From assembly GCF_000421105.1 (NCBI RefSeq), contig NZ_ATWF01000001.1:1871407-1935406 (forward strand): a stretch of DNA of 64,000 nucleotides, given 5' to 3'. Shown here piece after piece: positions 26,924 to 35,016 of this stretch. A model generated the notes under the pieces. The model had not been told where the DNA came from, did no database searches, and was given only the letters and a program-made list of their open reading frames with translations. Source of the stretch: Limisalsivibrio acetivorans. Its GTDB lineage: Bacteria; Chrysiogenota; Deferribacteres; Deferribacterales; Geovibrionaceae. Position 1 is the first letter of the stretch; every line of letters starts with the position of its first letter. Position numbers and translations under genes: made by a program.

Positions 26924-28693
26924 ATGAATCTCCCCTCTATCGGGAGATGGTTCATCCTAGGCACCGCCGTGGGCATCGTTGCCGGTATCGGCGCTATCTT
27001 ATTCTTTCTGCTTCTTCAAGGCTGTTCATATATCATGCTGGACCTAATAGTTGGTATGCGTGTCGAGGAAACCGCCGGCGAACCTGCAATATTCGGCCAT
27101 GCAACAACGGAGCTCAAACGATGGATGCTTATTATAATGCCTGCACTGGGGGGATTGATAAGCGCAATTCTAGTTTGCCGTTTTGCCCCGGAGGCGGCAG
27201 GGCACGGTACCGATGCAGCCATCGATTCAATACATAAAAAGAACGGCTATATCAGATGGCAGGTACCAATCGTTAAGACCATAGCCAGTGCTGTAACCAT
27301 AGGCTCCGGAGGCTCAGGCGGTCGGGAGGGCCCCATAGCACAGATCGGTGCAGGGTTCGGCTCCTTCCTTGGACGTGCACTCAAGCTTACGGACAGGGAG
27401 AAGCGTATTCTCACAGCTGCTGGTATGGGTGCAGGTGTGGGCGCAATATTCCGAAGCCCTCTGGCTGGCGCAATCTTCGCCGCAGAGGTTCTCTACTCCA
27501 GCTCTGACATGGAATATGAGGTACTCCTCCCCTCTACCATAACATCGATTATCGCCTATTCCATTTTCTGTAGTTTTTTCGGCTGGGATCCTCTGTTTGC
27601 GACACCTGATTTCGTTTTCAGGAGTCCTATGGAGCTCCTGGGCTACACTGTGCTGGGATTCGCATGTGCACTCTTCGGGTGGATTTACGTCAGAACCTTC
27701 TACCGTATCCATGAAGCCTTCAGCGTCCTCAAGATCTCACCCTATTTCAAGCCAGCCATCGGCGGACTGCTCACTGGTATCATAGGCTACTTCATACCGC
27801 AGGCACTCGGCGGCGGATATGCACAGATAGAGCTTGCCATGCATCGGGAGCTGGCCCTAGGCTTTCTCCTCGTGCTCATTTTCGCAAAGATTCTAACGAC
27901 GTCATTCAGTATCGGTTCCGGCGGCTCAGCTGGAATATTCGGCCCCTCTATGGTTGTTGGTGCGGCGGTTGGTGGTTTTATCGGTCTTGCACTCAACATG
28001 TTCATACCGATGATTGCACCCGAGCCAGGCGCATATGTTATTGTAGGGATGGCAGGCTTCTTCTCAGGCATAGCCAGTGCGCCCCTTTCAACGATTATAA
28101 TGGTTAGCGAGATGACGGGGAATTACCATCTTCTGGTGCCTTCGATGTGGGTTAGTACGCTCAGTTTCCTACTACTCAGAAAAACTACAATGTATGTGAA
28201 CCAGGTTGAGATGCGCAGTGATTCACCCATACATAAAGGTGAGTTCTTCCTGCAGGTTCTCCAGGACATCAAGGTTCGTGACATCATGCGCCCTGACCCC
28301 ATAGTTATCCATGAAAGCACCAGCTTTTACGACTTTATGCATTTCATTCCCACCACGAAACACAACAACTTTCCCGTAGTCAAGGATGATAATACCCTCG
28401 TCGGCGTCCTACTCTTTGAAGAGATTCGTGAATTTGTTTTTGAAGAGGGACTGGAAAATATTGTTGTTGCAGGGGAGATATGCGAAAAGGACATCCCCAC
28501 CATCAAATGCGAGAACACACTGGCAAACGCCATCGAGCTCATCGGCTTCCGCAGTGTGGAGCTTCTACCCATTGTCGACTCCGAAGATGAAACAAAACTC
28601 GTGGGAATCATTACCCGAAGAGATATTATATCCACTTATAACAAGGTCTTGCGAAAACGTAAGGAAGACCGGCTTAAAGAAGGCGAGTTCTAG
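26924..28693 (+). CDS. ClC-type chloride channel with two CBS domains (copy 1)
   Basis: 589 residues from the ATG at 26924 with AGGA 8 nt upstream; a TTG at 26900 would add eight residues. Ten or more membrane helices fill residues ~10-430. GSGGSGGREGPIAQIGAG holds the gating Glu, and GSGGSAGIFGPSMVVG is the later filter segment. At the site of E. coli ClC Glu202-Glu203 it reads FAAEVL, with Val at 203 as in animal channels. The Ser of GSGIP is replaced (AGHGTDAAI). Residues ~445-585 are two CBS domains (IMRPDPIVIHESTSF and ITRRDIISTYN), which may sense nucleotides. It is a gene of its own, just after the methyltransferase. Confidence 0.92.
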   Translation: MNLPSIGRWFILGTAVGIVAGIGAILFFLLLQGCSYIMLDLIVGMRVEETAGEPAIFGHATTELKRWMLIIMPALGGLISAILVCRFAPEAAGHGTDAAIDSIHKKNGYIRWQVPIVKTIASAVTIGSGGSGGREGPIAQIGAGFGSFLGRALKLTDREKRILTAAGMGAGVGAIFRSPLAGAIFAAEVLYSSSDMEYEVLLPSTITSIIAYSIFCSFFGWDPLFATPDFVFRSPMELLGYTVLGFACALFGWIYVRTFYRIHEAFSVLKISPYFKPAIGGLLTGIIGYFIPQALGGGYAQIELAMHRELALGFLLVLIFAKILTTSFSIGSGGSAGIFGPSMVVGAAVGGFIGLALNMFIPMIAPEPGAYVIVGMAGFFSGIASAPLSTIIMVSEMTGNYHLLVPSMWVSTLSFLLLRKTTMYVNQVEMRSDSPIHKGEFFLQVLQDIKVRDIMRPDPIVIHESTSFYDFMHFIPTTKHNNFPVVKDDNTLVGVLLFEEIREFVFEEGLENIVVAGEICEKDIPTIKCENTLANAIELIGFRSVELLPIVDSEDETKLVGIITRRDIISTYNKVLRKRKEDRLKEGEF

Positions 28694-28767
28694 AAAGTAA
28701 GTCTTGCTTTAGCACGAAAATACAGTATTTATGGTTAATTTCGAGTGTGATTATGTTTGGAAAAGAC
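28694..28767 (+). other. Short spacer with an element shared with 56334-56360
   Basis: This 74 nt stretch between the ClC gene and the first repeat module contains TGCTTTAGCACGAAAA. Its reverse complement, TTTCGTGCTAAAGCA, recurs at 56343-56357 inside the fourth cluster, in both cases beside M1 modules. No ORF or terminator with a T-run is seen. Confidence 0.5.
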
Positions 28768-28990
28768 TTAAGGGGTGCTTTTTAGGAACAAACCACCCCT
28801 TAACAACCCTTCAAAAACTCACGTTGTAGATAACTATTAAGGTTGATACGTAATAAGCCAACACGGATGTTGGCTCTGAAGGTGTAGGAGAATTGGGCTC
28901 AGCTCAATTCACGTAGCCGGAAGTAAGCGGAGCGAAGGCTTTGCCAAGCGTAGCGGCAGGGAAATTCTCAGGATGACGAATTTCCCAGAT
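28768..28990 (+). repeat. GGATG-hairpin repeat, unit 2.1 (M1-M4-M5-M6b-M7)
   Basis: M1 here has a different stem: TTAAGGGGTG (28768-28777) pairs with CACCCCTTAA (28794-28803), while the loop TTTTTAGGAACAAA keeps the M1 pattern. M4 has stem GCCAAC (28857-28862) and GTTGGC (28869-28874) with apex CACGGATG. M5 is GAATTG with CAATTC (28890-28910). M6b reads AAGCGGAGCGAAGGC (28925-28939) and then CCAAGCGTAGCGGC. M7 is at 28959-28986. M2 and M3 are absent. Confidence 0.85.
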
Positions 28991-28999
28991 ATTAATAGT

Positions 29000-29104
29000 A
29001 ACCTCCTTCTCACTTACGCAAGCGAGCTTTCATCCATGAAAGCTTATGCTAATCATACTAGCAATCTTTAAATGCAACAGGCTTCAATGGATTAGTAAAC
29101 CTAA
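29000..29104 (+). repeat. GGATG-hairpin repeat, M3 plus decayed M4
   Basis: A full M3 (AGCTTTCATCCATGAAAGCT, 29025-29044) is preceded by the conserved CCTTCTCACTTACGCAAGCG and followed by TATGCTAATCATAC. A decayed M4 follows (AACAGGCTTCAATGGATTAG), in which the right arm and GGATG apex are lost. Confidence 0.75.
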
Positions 29105-29107
29105 GAA

Positions 29108-29395
29108 TGCAGGGAACTTTTTAGGGAACAAAGTTCCCCGCACCCCTCAAAAACCCATCTAGAAGATAATAATTAAGGCTGATACATAATCAGCCAACAT
29201 GGATGTTGGCTCTGAAGGCGTAGCTGAATTGGGCTCTGCTCAATTCACGTAGCCGGAAGTGCTAGAGAGCAGGGTTTCCCTGCTCGAACAACAATGGAAT
29301 TTCCATGGATGGTAAATTCCATAGATTACATCAGACCAGGGAAATTCTCAGGATGACGAATTTCCCAGATTAATGTAAGGGAAATTCCATACATA
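29108..29395 (+). repeat. GGATG-hairpin repeat, unit 2.2 (M1-M4-M5-M6a-M7)
   Basis: M1 has a third stem type: GGGAACTT (29112-29119) with AAGTTCCC (29131-29138). M4 is GCCAACATGGATGTTGGC (29193-29210). M5 spans 29226-29246. M6a has stem GAGCAGGG (29267-29274) with CCCTGCTC (29278-29285), base-pair-preserving against GGGCAAGG in the reference unit, then ATGGAATTT with AAATTCCAT around CATGGATG. M7 is at 29339-29366. A trailing fragment GGGAAATTCCATACATAAAA ends the cluster. No gene lies in 28694-29410. Confidence 0.88.
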
Positions 29396-29410
29396 AAATC
29401 AGGCCTACCC

Positions 29411-31234
29411 CTACTCCACCGTTACGCTCTTTGCGAGGTTTCGGGGCTGGTCGACGTCGAGACCGAGCAGGTTTGCGCAGTGGTATGCGAATATCTGCGT
29501 TGCGGTTACTGTGAGAAATACGGAGAGCTCCTCACACGACTCGGGCACTGTAATAACATGGTCGCAGATTTTCGGCAGGTTTTTATCCCCTTCTGTACAA
29601 ACAGCGATAACGATTCCATCCCTCGCCTTCACCTCTTCGATGTTGGAAACCGCCTTTTCATAAACGGAGCCTTTTACGGCTATTACAAATACGGGCAGAT
29701 CCTTATCTATCAGCGCGATGGGTCCATGCTTCATCTCTCCAGCAGGGTAGCCTTCGGCGTGGATGTATGAAATTTCCTTTAGCTTGAGCGCACCTTCCAA
29801 GGCGATCGGGTAATTCACATTACGCCCAAGGTAGAGAAAGTCTTTGCTGTCTTTATATGTCTTCGCCAGTTCTTCAATATCATCGTCCTGACTGAGAACC
29901 TTCTCAAGCTTCTCTGGTATAGCTATAAGCTCTTCGATATATTTCCTCGCCTGATCCTCACCCATAAGCCCTCTAATCCTTGCCATATATAGTGCGAACA
30001 CGAAGAGTGAGGCCAGCTGGGTTGTAAACGCCTTTGTGGATGCAACCCCAATCTCCGGGCCAGCATGGGTATAAATGACAGAGTGGGATTCTCTGGCAAT
30101 GGTGGAGCCCACAACATTGCATATGGAGAGGACGCTTGAGCCCATCTTCTTGACGATCCTGAGCGCAGAGAGTGTATCCGCTGTTTCGCCGGACTGGCTG
30201 ATGGTTATGAGCAGTACACGCTCATTCATCACAAGGTCCCTGTACCTGAACTCAGAGGCGATATCCACCTCAACGGGGAGTTTTGCGAAACGTTCCAGAT
30301 AGAATTTGCCTATGAGCCCTGCATGCCAGCTTGTTCCGCAGGCAACTATTACGATGCGGTCTATCTTTTCCAGGGAGTCTCTCATTTCATCGGTTATATC
30401 GAGATACACATCCCCCGTTTCGAGGCGGTATTTCCCCCTAATAGTATCGATTATGGAGCGGGGCTGCTCGAAGATCTCTTTCTGCATGAAGTGCCTGTAG
30501 CCGGACTTCTCCGCCATTACAGGGTTCCAGTCGATACGCTTTATCTCACGCTCGGCAAGGATACCGTTTTCATCGTATATCTCGTAGCTGTCTTTTGTGA
30601 GAACAGCCACATCACCTTCCTCAAGAAATACAAAATTGCGTGTACGGCTGAGAACCGCAGGGATATCGCTGGCGGCCATCATCTCGCCGTTTCCTACCCC
30701 TATTACAAGGGGACTGTCCTTTCTTGCGAACACGAGCTTATCCGGTTCCTTCTCGCTGATTACAGCAATGGCATAGGAGCCTTCAAGGCGTTTGACAGCA
30801 CCCTGAACCGCACCTTTGAGATCACCGTCATACGACACGTCAATAAGATGTGCGATAACCTCTGTATCCGTCTCTGAATGGAACTCATACCCTTTGCCCA
30901 TGAGCTCTTCCTTAAGGGAAAGGTAGTTTTCGATAATACCGTTATGCACGATGGATAGTGAATTCGACTTATGGGGATGTGCATTAACGAAGGAGGGCTT
31001 GCCGTGGGTTGCCCAGCGGGTGTGCCCGATGCCTGCGGTGGCGGTAAAATCATACTCCTTGATGCTCTCCTGAAGGTTTACGAGTTTGCCCACACTGCGG
31101 ACTATCTCGATCTTACCCTTCTCAAGCAGGGATATACCGGCGGAATCATATCCTCTGTACTCAAGCCTTGTAAGGCCGTCCATTATAACGCTTGAGGCAC
31201 TGCTGTCCCCTATGAAGCCGACTATTCCGCACAT
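29411..31234 (-). CDS. glmS: Glutamine-fructose-6-phosphate aminotransferase (isomerizing)
   Basis: 607 residues, normal length. The N-terminus MCGIVGFIGD exposes the catalytic Cys after Met removal, in the glutaminase domain (RLEYRGYDSAGI, GHTRWATHG). Two SIS domains follow (ACGTSWHAGLIGKF, TISQSGETADTL), and the C-terminus is PRNLAKSVTVE. It makes glucosamine-6-phosphate for peptidoglycan and LPS. Its start touches the glmU stop with no gap, so the pair is one operon; no glmS ribozyme is possible in that layout. Confidence 0.97.
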   Translation of the reverse strand: MCGIVGFIGDSSASSVIMDGLTRLEYRGYDSAGISLLEKGKIEIVRSVGKLVNLQESIKEYDFTATAGIGHTRWATHGKPSFVNAHPHKSNSLSIVHNGIIENYLSLKEELMGKGYEFHSETDTEVIAHLIDVSYDGDLKGAVQGAVKRLEGSYAIAVISEKEPDKLVFARKDSPLVIGVGNGEMMAASDIPAVLSRTRNFVFLEEGDVAVLTKDSYEIYDENGILAEREIKRIDWNPVMAEKSGYRHFMQKEIFEQPRSIIDTIRGKYRLETGDVYLDITDEMRDSLEKIDRIVIVACGTSWHAGLIGKFYLERFAKLPVEVDIASEFRYRDLVMNERVLLITISQSGETADTLSALRIVKKMGSSVLSICNVVGSTIARESHSVIYTHAGPEIGVASTKAFTTQLASLFVFALYMARIRGLMGEDQARKYIEELIAIPEKLEKVLSQDDDIEELAKTYKDSKDFLYLGRNVNYPIALEGALKLKEISYIHAEGYPAGEMKHGPIALIDKDLPVFVIAVKGSVYEKAVSNIEEVKARDGIVIAVCTEGDKNLPKICDHVITVPESCEELSVFLTVTATQIFAYHCANLLGLDVDQPRNLAKSVTVE

Positions 31235-32593
31235 CTATTTCTTCTCCTTGGACTTCTTCCAGGATGAAACCCATCCTTCCTTTATGAGCTGTTTTGCCCT
31301 TGTTATGGCCAGAGAATCCTCCGGCACGTCTTTGGTTATGGTAGAACCAGCCCCGATAAGGGCTCCTTTTCCGATATTAACAGGAGCTACAAACTGAACA
31401 TCACTCCCCACAAAAACGCCGTCGCCTATGGTGGTTACATGCTTGTTGATGCCGTCGTAGTTACAGGTAATGGTTCCGCACCCCACATTAACATCCTTCC
31501 CGATATCCGCATCGCCGAGGTAGGTGAGATGGCTCGCCTTGCTCCCCTCTCCAAAGCTGATCTTCTTTGTCTCCACAAAGTTGCCTATCTTATTCTCACC
31601 AAGGAGCTTTGTACCAGGGCGAAGCTGTGCCATCGGCCCAACTGATGAGCCTTTACCGACGAAGCTGTCCTGAATAAGCGTGTTGTCCTTGATCTCGCAG
31701 TTCTCTTCGATGACAGAGTCCTTAATGCGGCTTCCGGGATAGATTGTGGTTCCGGAATGGATAATGGTCTCACCCTCGATGTAAACATTCGGGTAGATAA
31801 CAGCATCCTTTTTTATCTCAACATCGGCCCCTGCATAGAAGGTATCGGGATCCAATATGCTCACACCCTCTTCCATAAAACGCTCAGCTCTTCTCCGCCA
31901 GATCATTTTAGAGGCGGCGGCAAGGTGGGCTCTGGTATTTACACCCATGAACTCGTCCTCGTCTTCCGCTTTATAGGCGTAGGCACCCTCGGATACTATG
32001 TCGGTGAGATAGAACTCACCCTGAGCGTTCTTTGTATCGATGCGGGAAAGCCTGTCAAGCAGGGTATCACCGTCGCAGAGGTATATGCCTGTATTTATCT
32101 CTTTTATCCGTTTTTCGTTCTCGTTTGCGTCCTTCTGCTCAACGATCCTGAGCACATTGCCGTTGGTACCTCTAACGACACGGCCGTAGCCGAATGGTTT
32201 TTCCACATCAACGGTGATAAAGCTCACCGGATGATGCTCTGCCTCTTCGACAAAATTCCGAAGCGTCGCTCCGCTTACAAGGGGCATATCACCGCAAAGG
32301 ATAAGGACTCGGCATTTCTTATCTTTAATAATCTCTTCGGCGGCCATAACGGCATCGCCAGTTCCTCTTTGTTCTTTTTGTACAGAATAGGTTACGGAAT
32401 TGCCGAGATGTGCCTTAACCAACTCCGCACCGCTACCCACAACGACATTTATCTCATTCGCACCAGCCTCTCTGGCGGCGGAAACGGCATAGTCCACCAT
32501 CGGTCTGCCGGCTGCTTCGAAAAGTACCTTTGGATTTTCGGATTTCATTCTGGTTCCCTTACCAGCGGCAAGGATTATGGTAAGAAGTGACAT
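31235..32593 (-). CDS. glmU: Bifunctional GlmU uridyltransferase/acetyltransferase
   Basis: 452 residues. The N-terminal uridyltransferase domain begins LLTIILAAGKGTRMKSENPK (residues 3-22) with GDMPLVSG further on. The C-terminal left-handed beta-helix shows hexapeptide repeats (IYPNVYIEG, IGNFVETKK, VNVGCGTITCNYDG, VGSDVQFVAPV). It acetylates glucosamine-1-phosphate and couples it to UTP to give UDP-GlcNAc. Directly adjacent to glmS, it provides the next two activities of the same pathway. Confidence 0.97.
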   Translation of the reverse strand: MSLLTIILAAGKGTRMKSENPKVLFEAAGRPMVDYAVSAAREAGANEINVVVGSGAELVKAHLGNSVTYSVQKEQRGTGDAVMAAEEIIKDKKCRVLILCGDMPLVSGATLRNFVEEAEHHPVSFITVDVEKPFGYGRVVRGTNGNVLRIVEQKDANENEKRIKEINTGIYLCDGDTLLDRLSRIDTKNAQGEFYLTDIVSEGAYAYKAEDEDEFMGVNTRAHLAAASKMIWRRRAERFMEEGVSILDPDTFYAGADVEIKKDAVIYPNVYIEGETIIHSGTTIYPGSRIKDSVIEENCEIKDNTLIQDSFVGKGSSVGPMAQLRPGTKLLGENKIGNFVETKKISFGEGSKASHLTYLGDADIGKDVNVGCGTITCNYDGINKHVTTIGDGVFVGSDVQFVAPVNIGKGALIGAGSTITKDVPEDSLAITRAKQLIKEGWVSSWKKSKEKK

Positions 32594-32671
32594 ATCAAAC
32601 CCCTAATAGAATCAGTACATTTAACCTAGCTATGATAGCCAAACAGACTTAGAGGTTCAAGAATGAAATGC

Positions 32672-33088
32672 TCAGCTTGAGAAATCTTCCAGATAGCCGA
32701 ACTCCACAATGGATTTTTCCTGATTGGCTCCCCTGTTCACCTCAATGGTGAAGATATAGAGTTCCTTCTCATCATTATCGAAACTTTTGCATTCGTAGTT
32801 GGTAACTGATATGTCATGGGTGGTTGTTTCGTTGTCGTATCGGCTTATGAACGTGGTTACCTTGGTTATATTGTCTGCGCAGCCAACCTGATTATCCCGC
32901 ACACCTGCAATGAGAAAATCCGCAGTACCCTTGGCAACATCCAATGATGACTTATAGGAGCCGAGTGAGGCTGTTGTCTGGGAGCCGGACTGCACGAAGT
33001 AAGCAAGGGTGGAGATGAAGGCAAGTGCCACCATGGAGAGAACCAGAGTAGTAACAAGCGAAAAACCTTTATTGTTTCTGATGTTCAT
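32672..33088 (-). CDS. Minor pilin, PilX-like
   Basis: 138 residues. The N-terminus NNKGFSLVTTLVLSMVALAF is a class III prepilin signal: cleavage after Gly, then a hydrophobic helix. The usual Glu at +5 is replaced by Thr, as is common for PilX/GspK-type pilins at the pilus tip. The rest is a small globular domain with two Cys (VGCADN and YECKSF) that may form a disulfide. It is the last gene of the pilY1-minor pilin operon, 4 nt after the PilW-like gene. Confidence 0.82.
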   Translation of the reverse strand: MNIRNNKGFSLVTTLVLSMVALAFISTLAYFVQSGSQTTASLGSYKSSLDVAKGTADFLIAGVRDNQVGCADNITKVTTFISRYDNETTTHDISVTNYECKSFDNDEKELYIFTIEVNRGANQEKSIVEFGYLEDFSS

Positions 33089-33092
33089 GTTC

Positions 33093-34070
33093 TCACCTTA
33101 TATTAAGCGTTTTGACGTCCACGTTTATTATATTCCAGCGGTAGTTCTCTCCCCCATCAGGAAGATCGAGGCTTACGCTGTCGCTGATGTTGTCGCCGGA
33201 GAAGTTAAACTGCCCCACCATGGTATCACGGCCGAAATCGAAATCGTTATCCCTCTGCCCCTCCTGAACCAGAACATAGAGCATGAATCTATGGACATCG
33301 TTTAGATCGCTGTTTCCGATATTGGAGAATTCATCGTAAATAATATCACCGGTGGCGTTATCGATATATCCCGCAAAAGCTCTCACATCGGCAACACAGT
33401 CCACCAGGGGAACGGTTCCTCTGCAGAGAACGTCGGTATTCGGGTTGCACCTTGCGGCCAGATCAGAAACATCATCACCGTTGCAGTCCTTTGAGAGGAA
33501 GTACGGAATTGCTACATACTTATCAGGGTTAACACCCGAATCATCATAGGGGAAACCAAGGGCATAGAAATCTGGACTTGTGACGGTTCCCAGAACGTAG
33601 CTTATCTCATTATCGTTGATAGTGCTTATAACCTTAAGGCCGTCGTAGTGAGCCGGATCACGCTTATCGCTTTCTATCTCGCAGATGTCGTTGGTTACAT
33701 TGTCTATACATTTGAGCAGTGCGTAGCCGTGGGTTTTGTTATCCAGCCTGTTGTATGTGGAGTATATGGTCAGATTCGTTCCGTCCCACTCTATCGGGTA
33801 GAGTGGGTTGGTAGTTCCTGTCTTGGTTTCTCCATCTCCGATGCCGAAGCCGGCATTCTGAATGTCTGTACGGATTATTTCGGAATTTATAATACCCTCG
33901 ACCTGGCTTTCCACAATCTTAGTACCCTGCTTATAGCCGGAGTAGAGCTTTATATATGTGGTATAAAGAGCCGTTATAAGTATACCGGAGATACCAAGCA
34001 CCACCAGAAGCTCAACCAGCGAAAACCCCTTTATACCCTTTCTGATTATGGAGGGATAGTCTCTCATCAA
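33093..34070 (-). CDS. Minor pilin, PilW-like
   Basis: 325 residues. KGFSLVELLVVLGISGILITA is a perfect prepilin motif with Glu +5. The large C-terminal domain (~280 residues) and the pairing with PilV and PilX fit PilW. Several Cys lie in the middle (DNVTNDICEIE, LSKDCNGD, AARCNPNTDVLCRGTVPLVDC), suggesting disulfides in the periplasm. It overlaps the PilV-like gene by 4 nt. Confidence 0.85.
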   Translation of the reverse strand: MMRDYPSIIRKGIKGFSLVELLVVLGISGILITALYTTYIKLYSGYKQGTKIVESQVEGIINSEIIRTDIQNAGFGIGDGETKTGTTNPLYPIEWDGTNLTIYSTYNRLDNKTHGYALLKCIDNVTNDICEIESDKRDPAHYDGLKVISTINDNEISYVLGTVTSPDFYALGFPYDDSGVNPDKYVAIPYFLSKDCNGDDVSDLAARCNPNTDVLCRGTVPLVDCVADVRAFAGYIDNATGDIIYDEFSNIGNSDLNDVHRFMLYVLVQEGQRDNDFDFGRDTMVGQFNFSGDNISDSVSLDLPDGGENYRWNIINVDVKTLNIR

Positions 34071-34597
34071 AGCCCCCCTTCCTGAATAACTGTTTTTTTG
34101 CTGATGGACATAAGCTTATCCCTGTATCGCCAGCAGATTGTTAACACAACGGTCTTTGTACCGGGAAGGTCCACTCCGTAGCCGGAGGTTGTATCGAAAA
34201 CCTTGTACACAGTCTCCCAGTTCACAGCACTTGCAATGCCCAACTGGGAGCTTCCGCCGCTTCTATAGACAAACTGACCGCTATTTTCCGGATCATCAGG
34301 AGTAGTTCCATCGGCAGGGTCGCAGTAGTCACGCAGGTGCTGGGTATCCTCCACATCCATGGAGGGGAGTGAGGAGGGCTCATCTGTTACGTTATCAAAG
34401 GGGATACTCCTGAGCCTCTCCATTGTTGCCGAAACGGTTTCCTCCCCCTTTTGTCGAAGGAGATCCGCATAATTCCGCTGTGCCGTAACGATATAGGCAT
34501 AGGCAAGCCCCAGCATGACCACAGCCATAACCACGATACTTACCAGCACCTCAACCAGGGTGAAACCCTTCTTATTTGATATCACAGTTTCCGCCAT
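34067..34597 (-). CDS. Minor pilin, PilV-like
   Basis: 176 residues. KKGFTLVEVLVSIVVMAVVM is a prepilin peptidase site with Glu +5, followed by the hydrophobic helix. The size and the placement between FimU-like and PilW-like genes fit PilV. ICWRYRDKLMSISKKTVI near the C-terminus is typical of PilV-type ends. It overlaps FimU-like by 26 nt and PilW-like by 4 nt. Confidence 0.84.
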   Translation of the reverse strand: MAETVISNKKGFTLVEVLVSIVVMAVVMLGLAYAYIVTAQRNYADLLRQKGEETVSATMERLRSIPFDNVTDEPSSLPSMDVEDTQHLRDYCDPADGTTPDDPENSGQFVYRSGGSSQLGIASAVNWETVYKVFDTTSGYGVDLPGTKTVVLTICWRYRDKLMSISKKTVIQEGGL

Positions 34598-35015
34598 CTA
34601 ATTTACCCAGTTTAATCCTGCTTGCCTGAAACAGGACACAGTCATATTCTGCGCCGGTATCCGAACCGGCAGTGGTGACCGACCCCGTAATAACCACAAA
34701 ACCGTCCTTAAAGGTTATGTCGCCGTTCTTTGCAAAGGTTGTATCAAGCTCTGCGTTAAGCCCCGAGGCCACATTTCCGTTATCGGCATAAACAACCGAC
34801 GCCTCACCGCTGGCTATATTCAGCTTAAGGGTATCCTTCCAAGTGAAGGAAAACTGCCTCGCCTTATTACTTAGCGCATATATCCTCTTGGCATCGTTCT
34901 CCACCATAGCCTTGCGGCGTATGCTGGAATAGTTCACCGTTGCCAGTGTAACGAGTATGCCGATAATGGATACTGTCACAATCATTTCAACGAGGGTCAT
35001 CCCTTTACTGTTCAT
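34572..35015 (-). CDS. Minor pilin, FimU/GspH-like
   Basis: 147 residues. SKGMTLVEMIVTVSIIGILV is the prepilin motif; residue +1 is Met rather than Phe, and Glu +5 is present. NYSSIRRKAMVENDAKRIYALSNKARQFSF resembles the FimU/GspH helix extension. The gene starts one base after the pilY1 stop. In Pseudomonas the order is fimU-pilV-pilW-pilX-pilY1; here pilY1 is first. Confidence 0.83.
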   Translation of the reverse strand: MNSKGMTLVEMIVTVSIIGILVTLATVNYSSIRRKAMVENDAKRIYALSNKARQFSFTWKDTLKLNIASGEASVVYADNGNVASGLNAELDTTFAKNGDITFKDGFVVITGSVTTAGSDTGAEYDCVLFQASRIKLGKLDGGNCDIK

Positions 35016-35016
35016 G

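Noticed and set aside
29411-32593. glmS ribozyme
   Set aside because: The glmS start touches the glmU stop, leaving no leader, and no ribozyme core is seen upstream of glmU.
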